Shown in pieces: positions 46,749 to 56,844 of a DNA stretch of 64,000 nt (its first letter is position 1; each line of letters begins with the position of its first letter). The position numbers and the translations under genes are program-made. This DNA comes from Planctomycetota bacterium (lineage in GTDB: Bacteria > Planctomycetota > Planctomycetia > Pirellulales > Pirellulaceae): assembly GCA_026692865.1 (NCBI GenBank), contig JAPLNI010000031.1, forward strand, positions 1 through 64,000. Reading direction: 5' to 3'. The notes beneath the pieces are model-generated. The model was not told the origin of the DNA. It did no database searches and was given only the letters and a program-made list of their open reading frames with translations.

Positions 46749-48509
46749 ATGGCTGGAGCACTCGCAATAGAACGACCCAAACGTTGGGATCATCCGCTAG
46801 ATCCTTCAATGCTCCTTCGTGATTTGGACTGGTTGATTGCTAGCGAACCCTTCGCGTCGATGAACCCCGACTGCTTTCCCAAGGCCACACCCTTGGTCGA
46901 TATCCTCAAAAACGACGCTCGCATCAGTCGCTATGAACACGGCGATGTGATCATCCGTGAAGGCGAATATGGAGGCAGCGCGTTTATCGTAGTTCGCGGT
47001 CGCGTGAGAACGTTGATTACTCGTCTCGAATCAACGTCGGTTGAAGTCGCACAGCGCGAGCGGCCGTCATGGCTGAAGCTGCTGCGAGATTCGTTAAGGC
47101 GATTTCCGGTTCCTGAGGTCCGGCATGTCGCAGCGACGCGGTCTCACAAGGATGGCCCGCCGAGATTGGTCACTCAAGTCCGATCGGTCGATGACAAGCC
47201 TCGTGTGTTTTTACAGGACGCGTCAGCTATTCTTGCCGGAAGTACTTCGGAGCCGCTCGGAGAAGGCGAGCTCTTTGGTGAGATGGCTGCCATCACTCGA
47301 TCACCGAGCCACTACACAGTTGTTGCCGAAGGTCCGGTTGTGTTGCTGGAGATTCGCTGGCAGGGGCTTCGCTTGCTTCGTCGCGATCCCGAGTTTCAGA
47401 AGCAACTCGATCACCGTTATCGAGGAGCGGGCCTCAAAGCACACTTGCGCGAGACTCTCTTGTTCCGATTTCTTCCAGCAGAACACCTCGAGAAAATTGC
47501 CGAGGCAACGCAACTTGTTAGCTATGGTGATCGTGAATGGTTCTCGGAGTATAAGTCAACTCGCAAGCTCAACATCCAAGAGCAACTACGTCAGGAACCC
47601 ATCATTGTTGAAGAGGGTTCACCTGTTAACGATCTGCTGCTCATTCGATCGGGCTTTGCAAGGCGATCTTACCGATTAGGTGCCGGGCATCATACGATCG
47701 CTTATCTTGGACGCGGTGAGGCTTTTGGGCTGTCAGAGCTTATTCACAATACGCATCAGGGGATCAACGATAAAACGATTCTTCCGTATCAGGAGTCTCT
47801 GCGAGCGATCGGGTTTGTGGATGTGCTGAAGATATCGCGTCGCGCGTTCGTCGAGTATGCGATACCTTTCATGCGTGGCTCTGAACTTCCCAAGCCAATC
47901 GTGACGGCTCGCTATGATTCCCAAGGTCCAGTGCTAAGCGAAGCACCTCCATTGGTGTCTCAGCAAGAAAACGTCGATCCAGCCTTCCTCGAATTTCTGG
48001 TCGACGAACGATTGATTAATGGTCGTCAAGTCATGATGATCGATACGGAACGTTGTACGCGATGCGACGACTGCGTTCGCGCGTGTGCTCGCGTTCACGA
48101 GGGGAATCCAAGGTTCACGCGTAATGGCCCTCAATTCGGCCCATTTCAATTTGCGCATGCCTGCATGCACTGTGCCGATCCTGTTTGCATGATTGGCTGT
48201 CCAACGGGAGCTATCGCGCGTGATTCGGATACTGGAATCATTTCCATTAATCCCGACACATGTATTGGATGCAGTGTCTGCTCCGAAAGCTGTCCCTACG
48301 AAAACATTGTGATGGTTCAAATCCATGACCAACGAGGGCGTGCGCTCGTCGATAAGCAATCGAAACTTCCAATCTTACAAGCGACGAAATGCGATCTATG
48401 CCACTCGTTACCAACAGGCCCCGCATGCCAAGCGGCATGTCCTCATGAAGCGCTGGTTCGGATCGATGCGAGCAACCTCAAAGCGCTTCAGAATTGGATG
48501 GACCGCTGA
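46749..48509 (+). CDS. cNMP-binding domain protein fused to a four-cluster [4Fe-4S] ferredoxin region
   Basis: 586 residues. Two cyclic-nucleotide-binding-like domains (about 55-220 with GDVIIREGEYGGSAFIVVRG and GEGELFGEMAAITRSPS; about 235-385 with IVEEGSPVNDLLLIRSG) are followed by a ferredoxin region (about 430-565). Four cysteine groups, CTRCDDC...C, CMHCADPVC...C, CIGCSVC...CP and CDLCHSL...C, are as in HybA/DmsB-type electron-transfer subunits. It may couple redox flow to a sensed ligand. It is the first gene of a three-gene redox operon and overlaps the next gene by one base. No ribosome site is obvious. Confidence 0.88.
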   Translation: MAGALAIERPKRWDHPLDPSMLLRDLDWLIASEPFASMNPDCFPKATPLVDILKNDARISRYEHGDVIIREGEYGGSAFIVVRGRVRTLITRLESTSVEVAQRERPSWLKLLRDSLRRFPVPEVRHVAATRSHKDGPPRLVTQVRSVDDKPRVFLQDASAILAGSTSEPLGEGELFGEMAAITRSPSHYTVVAEGPVVLLEIRWQGLRLLRRDPEFQKQLDHRYRGAGLKAHLRETLLFRFLPAEHLEKIAEATQLVSYGDREWFSEYKSTRKLNIQEQLRQEPIIVEEGSPVNDLLLIRSGFARRSYRLGAGHHTIAYLGRGEAFGLSELIHNTHQGINDKTILPYQESLRAIGFVDVLKISRRAFVEYAIPFMRGSELPKPIVTARYDSQGPVLSEAPPLVSQQENVDPAFLEFLVDERLINGRQVMMIDTERCTRCDDCVRACARVHEGNPRFTRNGPQFGPFQFAHACMHCADPVCMIGCPTGAIARDSDTGIISINPDTCIGCSVCSESCPYENIVMVQIHDQRGRALVDKQSKLPILQATKCDLCHSLPTGPACQAACPHEALVRIDASNLKALQNWMDR

Positions 48510-49324
48510 TGATTGCTTCTCGCTTAAAGACAGTACGAGCCGTGGTCGTCACATGCGGAGCCGTCGCGATCATGTTGATCATCTATCAGTGGATTGATAA
48601 ACAACTTGGCAGGACGGATTACTATACCGGCTTCACTTTACTGGCTGCTTCGATCGGGTTGATGACTCTTTCCATGCGAAAGAAGTTGATTGTGTTGCCA
48701 CTGGGCTCTGTTGCCGTGTGGCAGCAAGTGCATCAGTACCTGGGATTGTTCGCTGTGGCGACGTTTATGATGCACGCAGGATTTCCCGTACATGGAATCT
48801 TGGAAACAGCACTCTCCGTGATATTTGTTTTGATTTCGCTGAGCGGAAGCGTTGGTTGGTACATCAACAAAACGACACCCAGAAAACTGCTCGCCGCAGG
48901 ACAAGCAGTTCTCAGAGAAGACATTGCAACCATGCGCCGATCCATTGCTCAGCAAGCCTACCATATTGCACTGACTGCAGCGGGCAAGATTGAAAGCGCT
49001 ACCCTTGCAGACCACTACACGCAACGACTGAGCGACTTTTTTTCAAGACGAAGGTCGATCGCTTATTGCCTTGTTCCGACAGGAAGATCACGACGCGAGT
49101 TACTGCATGGCTTGGAAAAAGTCTCGCGACATCTTGGTCCCGAAGGTCGATCTTGCAAGCAGACGCTATCGGAACTTGTGATTGCAAAAGATGACTTAGA
49201 CTTTCAATGGGCAATGCAGATACGGCTTCGCAGTTGGGTAATCTTTCACGTCTCGTTGGTATGGTCTTTCTTCATTCTTGTTGCCTATCACATTTACCTT
49301 GTCTATCGGTACAAAGGAGGATAG
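48509..49324 (+). CDS. Membrane protein of the redox operon (b-type cytochrome-like)
   Basis: 271 residues from the ATG at 48509, overlapping the previous stop (TGATG). Hydrophobic helices lie at about 8-26, 37-54, 68-88, 92-112 and 240-265. Histidines in or near helices (QVHQYLG, MMHAGFPVHG and a C-terminal IFHVSLVW...AYHIYLVY) could ligate heme as in di-heme cytochrome b or ferric reductase-like proteins. The arrangement suggests electron transfer between the iron-sulphur protein in the cytoplasm and the decaheme cytochrome outside. No exact family was recognised. Confidence 0.7.
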   Translation: MIASRLKTVRAVVVTCGAVAIMLIIYQWIDKQLGRTDYYTGFTLLAASIGLMTLSMRKKLIVLPLGSVAVWQQVHQYLGLFAVATFMMHAGFPVHGILETALSVIFVLISLSGSVGWYINKTTPRKLLAAGQAVLREDIATMRRSIAQQAYHIALTAAGKIESATLADHYTQRLSDFFSRRRSIAYCLVPTGRSRRELLHGLEKVSRHLGPEGRSCKQTLSELVIAKDDLDFQWAMQIRLRSWVIFHVSLVWSFFILVAYHIYLVYRYKGG

Positions 49325-49335
49325 ACGAAGGCAAC

Positions 49336-51501
49336 ATGAGCGATCCAATCAAACGATACCGAAGGCCAGACCAGCAATGGAAGTGCGGACTCCAAGACAA
49401 AGGAGTTTTATGTACTGCTGGGCCCGATCATCTCCATCGATGCTCAAATCCGAATACAGATCAAACTTGCCATCCACGTCGTACGCTCATTTGGTGGCGT
49501 CGTTATCTGCCAGTTGCATTCGCAGCAATTACGGTAGCGATACTGATTACGACTGCAAACATGCCGACCCATCGCGAGATCATTGCGCCCGGCCCTTTGA
49601 CATTGGCTCACGCGCAATTGATCAGCAACCCGCAAGATCCTCACCGATGCTCCGCCTGCCACTCGGATGATCCTTCTTCTAATCCTTCGCCGAATCCTTC
49701 GTCTACCGACGTTTCTGCAAGTTCAAACGAACACTCAACTAGTCCAACATCCGATCAACCCATCAGTCAGGTCTCCGAAGCAGTCCTTGCCAAGCATAGT
49801 CAATCGGACCGCTGTATATCGTGTCATAGCCGAGACATGCCCCACTTAGCCATTCGAAGCGCACACGATTTGCCCGTTGATGTTCTTGACGAGATGACCG
49901 CGTGGGTAAAGCAACGTGCCAAGGGGACCCCGTCCACGAGCATGCCGGTTGTGTTGGTCTCCGCACCTGCCGCAGCGAATAACAATCTTCAAGACCAACC
50001 TGAGCCGATGGCGCTAGCCACGGGTGTCGATGCGACTACGCTTTCCCAGACGGAACAAAAGAAAAACGGCAATGGCAACGAGAGAGCAACATCTTCATCA
50101 AACAAGGCATCGAACGACCTTGCTTGCAGCACTTGCCATCGTGAACATCAAGGCCCCCATCACGATCTCCAAGCAATCGCAAGCAGCCGATGCCAAGCGT
50201 GTCATCAAGAGTCGTTCAAGTCCTTCGCGAATGGTCACCCGCAATTTGAAAACTACCCAGCCCCCAAGCAATCGAGAATCGCTTTCGGCCATCGAAAACA
50301 TCAAGACTCGCACTTCACAAAAACATCAACGGCATTCGATTGCCGTGCCTGCCACGTTGACACAAACTCGCGTAGCAATGTCGGGCAAGTCTTCCGAAGT
50401 CTCTCCTACGAAACTGCATGTGCGAAATGTCATGACGGTTCGATTAAATCCTCCGTATCCGAGGGAGCTATCGTTTTCCAAGTCCCCAGTATCGATGTAG
50501 AAGGGCTTGCGAAGAATAACGCAGCAATTTCAAAGTCGCTATCAGAACAGTGGCCCGAAGAAGCGTCCCTGATGCTCGACGGTAAGATTCCTCCGTTGAT
50601 GCAATGGTTATTGATGGGTGAATCGGAGGGAAGTCTAGCGCTTTCAGGACTCGATCTTTCCGGTGATCTGAGCAAGCTACGTTTGGATTCGCAGGCAGAT
50701 CGGAAGTCCTTGGTTTCTCTCGCAACTGCTTCACGAATGATCCTTGAAAAGATCGGTAACTCGGGCCAGTCGGCTTTTGCGCAACGATTTGTTAGTAACA
50801 ATGGTCAAAGCGTCGCCCCATTTGATTACGGCATTCGAGCAATACTTCGAGGCGCTCCACCTGATCTTTTTCGAACAGCTTTTGAGACTTGGTTCGATTC
50901 GTCCAAACAAATCGGAAAGCAATGGAAGCTGCTCAAGCCAGGAACCCACTTGAGCGATGGCGGTTGGATGATCGACAAGAATCGTTTGTCGATCTCTTAC
51001 GTTCCCACTGGGCATGCAGACCCGTGGTTAGCATCTGTATTGGAGTCCGCAAATGATTTATTAGAAGCGGATCGAATGCGTTCGGACTCCAATCGCGAAC
51101 AGAACGAAATAAGAAAAGTCTTTATCGCAAAGCAACTTCTCTCTGCACAAGGCGTCGGACAAGGTATCGGGCGATGCGCGGAATGCCACCAGAGCATTGC
51201 TCAAACGAACTCGACCGTGACACAGATCGCTCTTCAAGGCCAAGCCCAAGATCGATGGCGTTCAAAGCGAGTTAGTACTGCTACCCGTTCGCTAACGAAA
51301 TTTGACCACGGTCCACACTTGATTCAGCCGCAGCTCCAGTCTTGCATTGCTTGTCATGCGTTCAATGGTGAGCAACCGAAGTATTCGATTCATTCAGAAT
51401 TCGCGAACATCAAAATCGAACAGTGTGCATCATGCCACCATCCTCAAGCCGCCGGCGACCAGTGCACGCAATGCCATAACTATCATGCGAGCCAGCGGTA
51501 G
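49336..51501 (+). CDS. Decaheme c-type cytochrome
   Basis: 721 residues from the ATG at 49336. The cytoplasmic N-terminus has a Cys-rich motif (WKCGLQDKGVLC...C...CHPRR), then one membrane anchor (LPVAFAAITVAILITTA), then a periplasmic part with ten CxxCH heme sites: CSACH, CISCH, CSTCH, CQACH, CRACH, CAKCH, CAECH, CIACH, CASCH, CTQCH. Six are in the first half and four near the C-terminus. It would carry electrons across the periplasm. Residues 223-230 (EPMALATG) come from a single arm of repeat family A at 50002-50025. Last gene of the redox operon. Confidence 0.85.
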   Translation: MSDPIKRYRRPDQQWKCGLQDKGVLCTAGPDHLHRCSNPNTDQTCHPRRTLIWWRRYLPVAFAAITVAILITTANMPTHREIIAPGPLTLAHAQLISNPQDPHRCSACHSDDPSSNPSPNPSSTDVSASSNEHSTSPTSDQPISQVSEAVLAKHSQSDRCISCHSRDMPHLAIRSAHDLPVDVLDEMTAWVKQRAKGTPSTSMPVVLVSAPAAANNNLQDQPEPMALATGVDATTLSQTEQKKNGNGNERATSSSNKASNDLACSTCHREHQGPHHDLQAIASSRCQACHQESFKSFANGHPQFENYPAPKQSRIAFGHRKHQDSHFTKTSTAFDCRACHVDTNSRSNVGQVFRSLSYETACAKCHDGSIKSSVSEGAIVFQVPSIDVEGLAKNNAAISKSLSEQWPEEASLMLDGKIPPLMQWLLMGESEGSLALSGLDLSGDLSKLRLDSQADRKSLVSLATASRMILEKIGNSGQSAFAQRFVSNNGQSVAPFDYGIRAILRGAPPDLFRTAFETWFDSSKQIGKQWKLLKPGTHLSDGGWMIDKNRLSISYVPTGHADPWLASVLESANDLLEADRMRSDSNREQNEIRKVFIAKQLLSAQGVGQGIGRCAECHQSIAQTNSTVTQIALQGQAQDRWRSKRVSTATRSLTKFDHGPHLIQPQLQSCIACHAFNGEQPKYSIHSEFANIKIEQCASCHHPQAAGDQCTQCHNYHASQR
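50002..50025 (+). repeat. Palindromic element, family A, single arm inside the cytochrome gene
   Basis: GAGCCGATGGCGCTAGCC and six further bases match the left arm at 216-239 and the ileS copy at 8046. It is translated as EPMALATG, the same frame as the EPTALAAG arm of ileS. No inverted partner is present. Confidence 0.7.
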
Positions 51502-51566
51502 TAACTTCTCGAATCGCGCTGCTCCGCCTCTCCAGTAACGTGCAGGCCTATTACTGCGCACATTCA

Positions 51567-51590
51567 ACTGCCTACTGCATACTGCATACT
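51567..51590. repeat. Short tandem repeat ACTGC(C/A)T
   Basis: ACTGCCTACTGCATACTGCA followed by TACT is related to the ACTGCCT repeat at 26471-26504. It lies in the gap before the gene ending at 51591. Confidence 0.55.
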
Positions 51591-52094
51591 CTATAAATAC
51601 ATTCCGACAAATCCTTGCGACTCCTCTACCGCGTTTTCAATAGACTCCATGCGTTCGCGCGTTTTCGCTAGGTCGCCTGCGGCAATGTATTTGTCGAACT
51701 CAACTCGTACCGCGCGAGGCACAGTCTCAGCGAACCAGCTCACAACGGATTGGTTCAACCAGTCGCAAGTTTCTTTTTCTAGGCAGACTTGCAGTTCGGT
51801 ACTGGCAGCACTGCGATCGTCCTGAGAGGTGAATAAAGTCCCCTCGAGTTCGAACCGCATGGATCCAATCTCGGGGTCGTTGGTCAGGTGAAAAACACAA
51901 GATGCGTTATGCAAATAGTAGGTGTTAAAAGTCCCGTGCTTTTCAATCGCTTGACGGATCCGGAGCAGCTTGGCGGCCAGTTTCGGAGAGGCGTCCAGCG
52001 GCACATCGATCCGAGGCATGCTCCGAAGCGGTAGGCAATCGAACTTGATTTCTACCCAAGAATGGTCATCCAACGAAGTTTTTTTGCTGGTCAT
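51591..52094 (-). CDS. Protein of unknown function
   Basis: Not recognised. The ATG at 52094 gives 167 residues, a predicted cytoplasmic alpha/beta protein with no signal peptide (KFDCLPLRSMPRIDVPLDAS..., then ...YYLHNASCVFHLT...). The last 40 residues are helical and charged. The frame is open to 52208, but the added N-terminal segment (KPPISPLGPFFP) does not look coding. It is divergent from the secreted protein at 52271 across about 175 bp. Confidence 0.6.
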   Translation of the reverse strand: MTSKKTSLDDHSWVEIKFDCLPLRSMPRIDVPLDASPKLAAKLLRIRQAIEKHGTFNTYYLHNASCVFHLTNDPEIGSMRFELEGTLFTSQDDRSAASTELQVCLEKETCDWLNQSVVSWFAETVPRAVRVEFDKYIAAGDLAKTRERMESIENAVEESQGFVGMYL

Positions 52095-52270
52095 GAGCTT
52101 TGTACCGGGAAAAAACGGGCCAAGTGGGGATATGGGAGGCTTGGGTGCTATGAGGAAAGCGGGATATTGGTAATAATTGTGTAAGTAGTATTCAACATGA
52201 GTATCCATCCGGCGAATCGGTGGACATCTGCATTAGTTGTTATCGTAACTCACGAAGGATAAGCTGGCGA

Positions 52271-54286
52271 ATGGAGTTTCAAACCGAGTCATCGAATTCT
52301 CAGGATGCAAATATCTTTCATTTGGGAAAGCGCGTCGCCTTCCTTATTGGCCTCTGGCATGTCTGTCTTTGCTTCCTGGCCCCGCCGCAGTTTCGCCAAA
52401 CCTTTTCGCCAAAAGCAGTCGCTCAAGAAGAAACCATCGTTTCCCCGCTGCCGTTTGCGGAATCCAGCTTTCCCATCGATTCAGCAATCGATGTTCCATT
52501 CAGATTCACTTCCGCGACAGTCCGGTCCAGTAGTGTTCCTGACATGGCGACCTACTTGGCTCAGTCGGTCTTCTCAGCACGAACCAATCTTGAACCATCG
52601 CAGATCCCTAATCCTAGCTCGACCCGATCGTCATTAGATCTTTCGATGAACCGGCTCAAGAACTTCTTGAGTACAGCCAAGGATCGCCGAAGCGATAACT
52701 GGCTAGCCTTCCTTCGATGGAATGAATTGCAAGAGCAGCTATCCAGGCCGACTCCCGATCCAGATGTTCTCGTCCAGATAGAACGGAACATGCGACAAAA
52801 CTATCGAGGGCTAGAAATGCCTGTCTTCACGGACGTTCGAACTCGATTACAAGATCACATTCGTGCTGTCCGATTTGGTGTCGAACCAAACACGACAATC
52901 ACGTCACTCGAGAGAAGACTCGACCAACTTGCTACATCCATTCAAACACCAGCCAGTGGAAGCGATATCGAGCGTCAACGTGAAATCGGCTTTGCATTGT
53001 CTTTTCTGAATCAATCTGGTCAGGCTTCCTCACTCATTCAAACAATTCAAAGTGCCTTCGGACGCCCCAACATTCGCGTCTTGGTCTCGAATGAATTTCT
53101 ATCTCGACAATTTGTTCGACCAATCTCGCAATCGAATCCGGTTAATGAAAATATTTTAGGAACGCAGATTTATGGGACCAGCTATATGAATGGTCAAGTC
53201 AATCCGCTACTGATCGACAACCCGAATCAAGCTTCCGTGAAATTGCTATTAAATGCCAACTTCTCAAGTAACAACATTGGGACAAATCGCGGAGTAAAAG
53301 TTCGCACACAGGGCCGCGCAAACGTAACCGCCTCCGAGTCGATCTCGCTCACCGACAGCGGACTAGCATCCAACAACGACACATTCGTCAGTGCTCCACT
53401 GCAATCCGATATTACCAGTATCGAACATCGCTCACGAATCGTTCGAGCCATCACAGCCAACAAAGCTGCCGACCAAAAACCGCAAGCCAACGCGATTGGA
53501 CAAGGTCGACTGGAAAGCAAGATTCGAACTCAATTCCACGATCAACTTTCACAGCAACTCGCGGAATCCAATTCAAGAATTCGAAGCCCGGACTTTACGG
53601 TCTTTCATCGACTTGGATTAGACAAACCGCAACGAACTAGCTGGAGCTCGTGCGACTTCCTATCGATTCTTTGGAGACAGCAGGGACCGGCACAACTTGC
53701 TGCCCCAGCATCATGCCCGCTGGTCGTTCCCGGACAAGGTGTCACAATCCAGCTCCACCAGTCGGCCATCATTAACACGATTGACCCGATTATCAGTGGT
53801 CGCATCCTTCGCAGTGCCGACTTGGACGATATGGCTGGACAGTTTGGACTAGATCCCTCGCAAGGGTTACGCGAAGAAGCGGGCGGCGAGCCTTGGTCGA
53901 TCACCATGGCAGGCTTTCATCCGGTTGTCGTCGAGTTTGATGACCAGTTAATCCGCTTTCGAATTCGAACCACTCGCTTGGACCGTGGCGATCAAGCACT
54001 CGATCAATCGGCGTCCATCGAAGCCACTTACAAACCAGTCATCCAAAATGGTGCTATCCAGTTGCAACGTGTTGGTGATGTCGCGATCGACTTCGTTGGT
54101 CGTGCTCAAAGCGGCCTGCGAGGCGTAACGATGAGAAGCTTCCTCCGCAAAAAATTCGATAGCGTCTTCAAACAAGAGTTATTCGAAACTCCGTTGCGCC
54201 CAACCGATAGACTGCCGTCAAACATCCCACTCAGTTTGGTAGATGTCCAAGTCGATGATGGCTGGTTACAAGCCTCACTAAACTAA
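52271..54286 (+). CDS. Large exported protein of unknown function
   Basis: 671 residues from the ATG at 52271, with AAGGATAAG upstream; a GTG at 52220 is the longer option. A signal-type hydrophobic segment (VAFLIGLWHVCLCFLA) near residue 20-36 suggests export. The mature part is rich in Ser/Asn/Gln, with a helical region (about 125-230) and a beta-rich C-terminal half. It has few cysteines and no recognisable domain or catalytic motif. It converges with the dockerin-type protein gene; the 238-bp gap between them shows nothing. Confidence 0.7.
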   Translation: MEFQTESSNSQDANIFHLGKRVAFLIGLWHVCLCFLAPPQFRQTFSPKAVAQEETIVSPLPFAESSFPIDSAIDVPFRFTSATVRSSSVPDMATYLAQSVFSARTNLEPSQIPNPSSTRSSLDLSMNRLKNFLSTAKDRRSDNWLAFLRWNELQEQLSRPTPDPDVLVQIERNMRQNYRGLEMPVFTDVRTRLQDHIRAVRFGVEPNTTITSLERRLDQLATSIQTPASGSDIERQREIGFALSFLNQSGQASSLIQTIQSAFGRPNIRVLVSNEFLSRQFVRPISQSNPVNENILGTQIYGTSYMNGQVNPLLIDNPNQASVKLLLNANFSSNNIGTNRGVKVRTQGRANVTASESISLTDSGLASNNDTFVSAPLQSDITSIEHRSRIVRAITANKAADQKPQANAIGQGRLESKIRTQFHDQLSQQLAESNSRIRSPDFTVFHRLGLDKPQRTSWSSCDFLSILWRQQGPAQLAAPASCPLVVPGQGVTIQLHQSAIINTIDPIISGRILRSADLDDMAGQFGLDPSQGLREEAGGEPWSITMAGFHPVVVEFDDQLIRFRIRTTRLDRGDQALDQSASIEATYKPVIQNGAIQLQRVGDVAIDFVGRAQSGLRGVTMRSFLRKKFDSVFKQELFETPLRPTDRLPSNIPLSLVDVQVDDGWLQASLN

Positions 54287-54524
54287 AGTCCGCACTTCGC
54301 CAAGTCTCTCTACATACGTCTAGATATCTTGCCTACGCACTGACCGCATTAGCCTGTGGACTAGCAGATCTAAGGTTGTTCATGCCGCGGCGGTTAGTGC
54401 GACTTCAACCGAGCGACTCCTGGATAATTCGGTAACTTATATGAATCCGTGTCACGCCTTAGTTACCTGGAGATTGGTCTTTTTTCGGCAAAACTCTGTT
54501 GGCAAAGCCCCAGTTCTAGATTCC

Positions 54525-56693
54525 TTACACAAACGTTAACTGTACTGCTTTAACAGCATTTGTGAATTCCCGAATGTCCAGTGCTCGAACGAAGCCATCA
54601 CCATTAAAGTCCAAAAACGGATTGAACAGTGGATCACCAAACGATCGGAAATTAGTGATTCTGAATTCACGAATATCGAGGGCTCGAACAAATCGATCGC
54701 CATTGATATCGCCAAAAAACGCAAAGAATCGATCTGTGGCGAGTGTTCCGAAGACATAGTCTCCTCCCGAAACACCGCTTTGATCACCGTCTAGATTCAC
54801 ACCGGAACGCCTTACGTTGGTCGCATCGATCGTTAGCTGATAGTTGCCATCCAGCAGGGCTCCTGAAGCTCGGGTCAATGCACCGCTGAAGGTAATCGTT
54901 GCGAATGTTTGCCCAGTTACGTTTGTGCTTGTCGTAAATCCTGTTGTCACTAACGGGGTCGAGCCGCCACGCTGGCGAACGACGAACGGGTTGCCAGTGA
55001 TATCGACCGGCCCATCAAAGGTAACCACGATGGACCGGACGGCAGATCGTTGCGATCCGAGGGCGTTGCTATTTGCGACAACGGTGCTTAGCACTTCTGG
55101 TAAATCTACGACGACAATTAAGAATGTGCGTTCAAGTATCAAAGCAGGATTGAGGCTGTCTGTCGCACGAACACGGATCGACAGAGATGGTGTTGCTTCG
55201 AAGTTAATAGAGCCACTGACTCTTAGCTGGTTGCCAACGATCCTGATAAGAGCGTTGTGATCACTACCCGTGCCAGCAACGAGTGAATAATTAAAACTAT
55301 CAAATGCGTTGGGGTCGACCGTGGATAACGTTCCAACAACTGTGCTCAGGGCTGAGTTCTCAACTACATTGTTGGAAGACAAAACGATATTCGAAGGAGC
55401 TTGGTTAGTGACAAAAATTTCAGTGCCAAACGTAGGCGAGGCACCCACGTAATAGGTCAGCGAACCGACACGTGTGATTTCCTGGGGACCGATAACATTG
55501 ATTCCCGCAGTCAACTCTATCGCTTCAACTGTCCCGAGATTGGTTCCGTCGCTTTTCCAAGCTCGTGTGGTGGTGGTTGGTACTGGTACTATAGAGTCCG
55601 TTATAACGGTGAAGTAAGAGGAGTTCCCGATCGTCGTAAAGCTTCCGAATTCGAAGATAAAATCCTCGATGGTAAACCCGTTGAAAACGCGAACGGTTCC
55701 AACGCTAGTCCCGTCCGTTTTCCAGATCTCCGGCGCTCCTACAGCCGAAAGCGCTGCGAAGAGCAACGTACCGTTGACTTCAGTAAGGTATGAGGGGAGC
55801 GAGCCATCTACGCCAGGGACAATGTCACGAATAAGGTTAACTGTCGTTCCGTTTGTCGCCCAAAGCTCAATTCCTTCTGCCGGTCTCATCGCAGCAAAAT
55901 AAAGTGTGTTTCCAAAGACTTCCATGTTATTCGGCTCGGAACTGTCTACTCCCGGCCAAATGTCGGCCACACGGGTTGTAACCAGTGTCGAGCCATTGGT
56001 TCTCCAAAGTTCGCGGCCGCTCGTTCCATCATCGGCTGCGAAGTACAAGTCACCGTTAAACACCGTCAATGACCCTGGATCTGAATTGCCGACACCTGGG
56101 TTAATATCCACAAGCCTGTTCGTTACACCCGTGGTTAGATTAGAAATCCACAACTCGCCCCCGCTAGCGGCATTAGTTCCGCGAAAAAACAAATTGTTTC
56201 CGATTGAAGCGATCAGCGGCGGCTCTCCGACCAACAAGCTTTCAGGTAAGACTCCCGATGCGACGACAACGGTTCCAGCTTCCGTTCCATCCGACTTCCA
56301 TAAATCCCGTCCGCCAATCGGATTAATGGCCGAGAAATAAAGGACGCCACTGACATTGGTAAGATCGTTTGGAAAGGAATCCGTAGGACCACCGATTAGA
56401 TCCTTCACCATCACGGTTCCCGCCGTTGTCCCATCGGACTTCCATAATTCAACACCGCTTGAAGCAGACGAGGCGGCGAAGAACGCTGTCGAACCAACCG
56501 AGACCATTCCGTAAGGCGTGATCGCCGTGTCAGCTACCCCAGGGTTGATATCTTGAAGCAACGTAAAGTCCGCTGCCATGAGATATCGACTCTCCAACGT
56601 CTCCGGAAAGTACAAACTCCGCGAAGACTTTTTGCGGGGACTTTGCTCTGTTCGATCACGCCGAAAAACGGAACGTATGATTTTAGCAAACAT
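54525..56693 (-). CDS. ELWxxDGT-repeat surface protein with dockerin-like C-terminus
   Basis: 722 residues from the ATG at 56693 (frame open to 56780). The N-terminus has the planctomycete motif ETLESRYLMAA, close to the LEPR-xLL type, after a basic region. About eight beta-propeller-like repeats with ELWKSDGT / ELWRTNGS / EIWKTDGT follow (about 80-410), then a cadherin-like region (about 415-510), a further beta domain, and two dockerin-type calcium motifs at the end (GDINGDRFVRALDIREF and DFNGDGFVRALDIREF). Probably secreted and surface-bound. The paired dockerin-like ends suggest calcium-dependent docking, but no cohesin is seen in the window. Confidence 0.85.
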   Translation of the reverse strand: MFAKIIRSVFRRDRTEQSPRKKSSRSLYFPETLESRYLMAADFTLLQDINPGVADTAITPYGMVSVGSTAFFAASSASSGVELWKSDGTTAGTVMVKDLIGGPTDSFPNDLTNVSGVLYFSAINPIGGRDLWKSDGTEAGTVVVASGVLPESLLVGEPPLIASIGNNLFFRGTNAASGGELWISNLTTGVTNRLVDINPGVGNSDPGSLTVFNGDLYFAADDGTSGRELWRTNGSTLVTTRVADIWPGVDSSEPNNMEVFGNTLYFAAMRPAEGIELWATNGTTVNLIRDIVPGVDGSLPSYLTEVNGTLLFAALSAVGAPEIWKTDGTSVGTVRVFNGFTIEDFIFEFGSFTTIGNSSYFTVITDSIVPVPTTTTRAWKSDGTNLGTVEAIELTAGINVIGPQEITRVGSLTYYVGASPTFGTEIFVTNQAPSNIVLSSNNVVENSALSTVVGTLSTVDPNAFDSFNYSLVAGTGSDHNALIRIVGNQLRVSGSINFEATPSLSIRVRATDSLNPALILERTFLIVVVDLPEVLSTVVANSNALGSQRSAVRSIVVTFDGPVDITGNPFVVRQRGGSTPLVTTGFTTSTNVTGQTFATITFSGALTRASGALLDGNYQLTIDATNVRRSGVNLDGDQSGVSGGDYVFGTLATDRFFAFFGDINGDRFVRALDIREFRITNFRSFGDPLFNPFLDFNGDGFVRALDIREFTNAVKAVQLTFV

Positions 56694-56844
56694 ATAAGAT
56701 CGTCTGGTTATCGTGCTGAACGAGATATTTTTGTTTGCCCACAGAAGAAGGTGCCGAGTGCCAAAAGCAAAGCTTGCCAAGCCAACAATTCCGGCGACAC
56801 TCCGCTAGGTAAGAATATCAAAACCCATCTTCGTGTGAAGCGGA

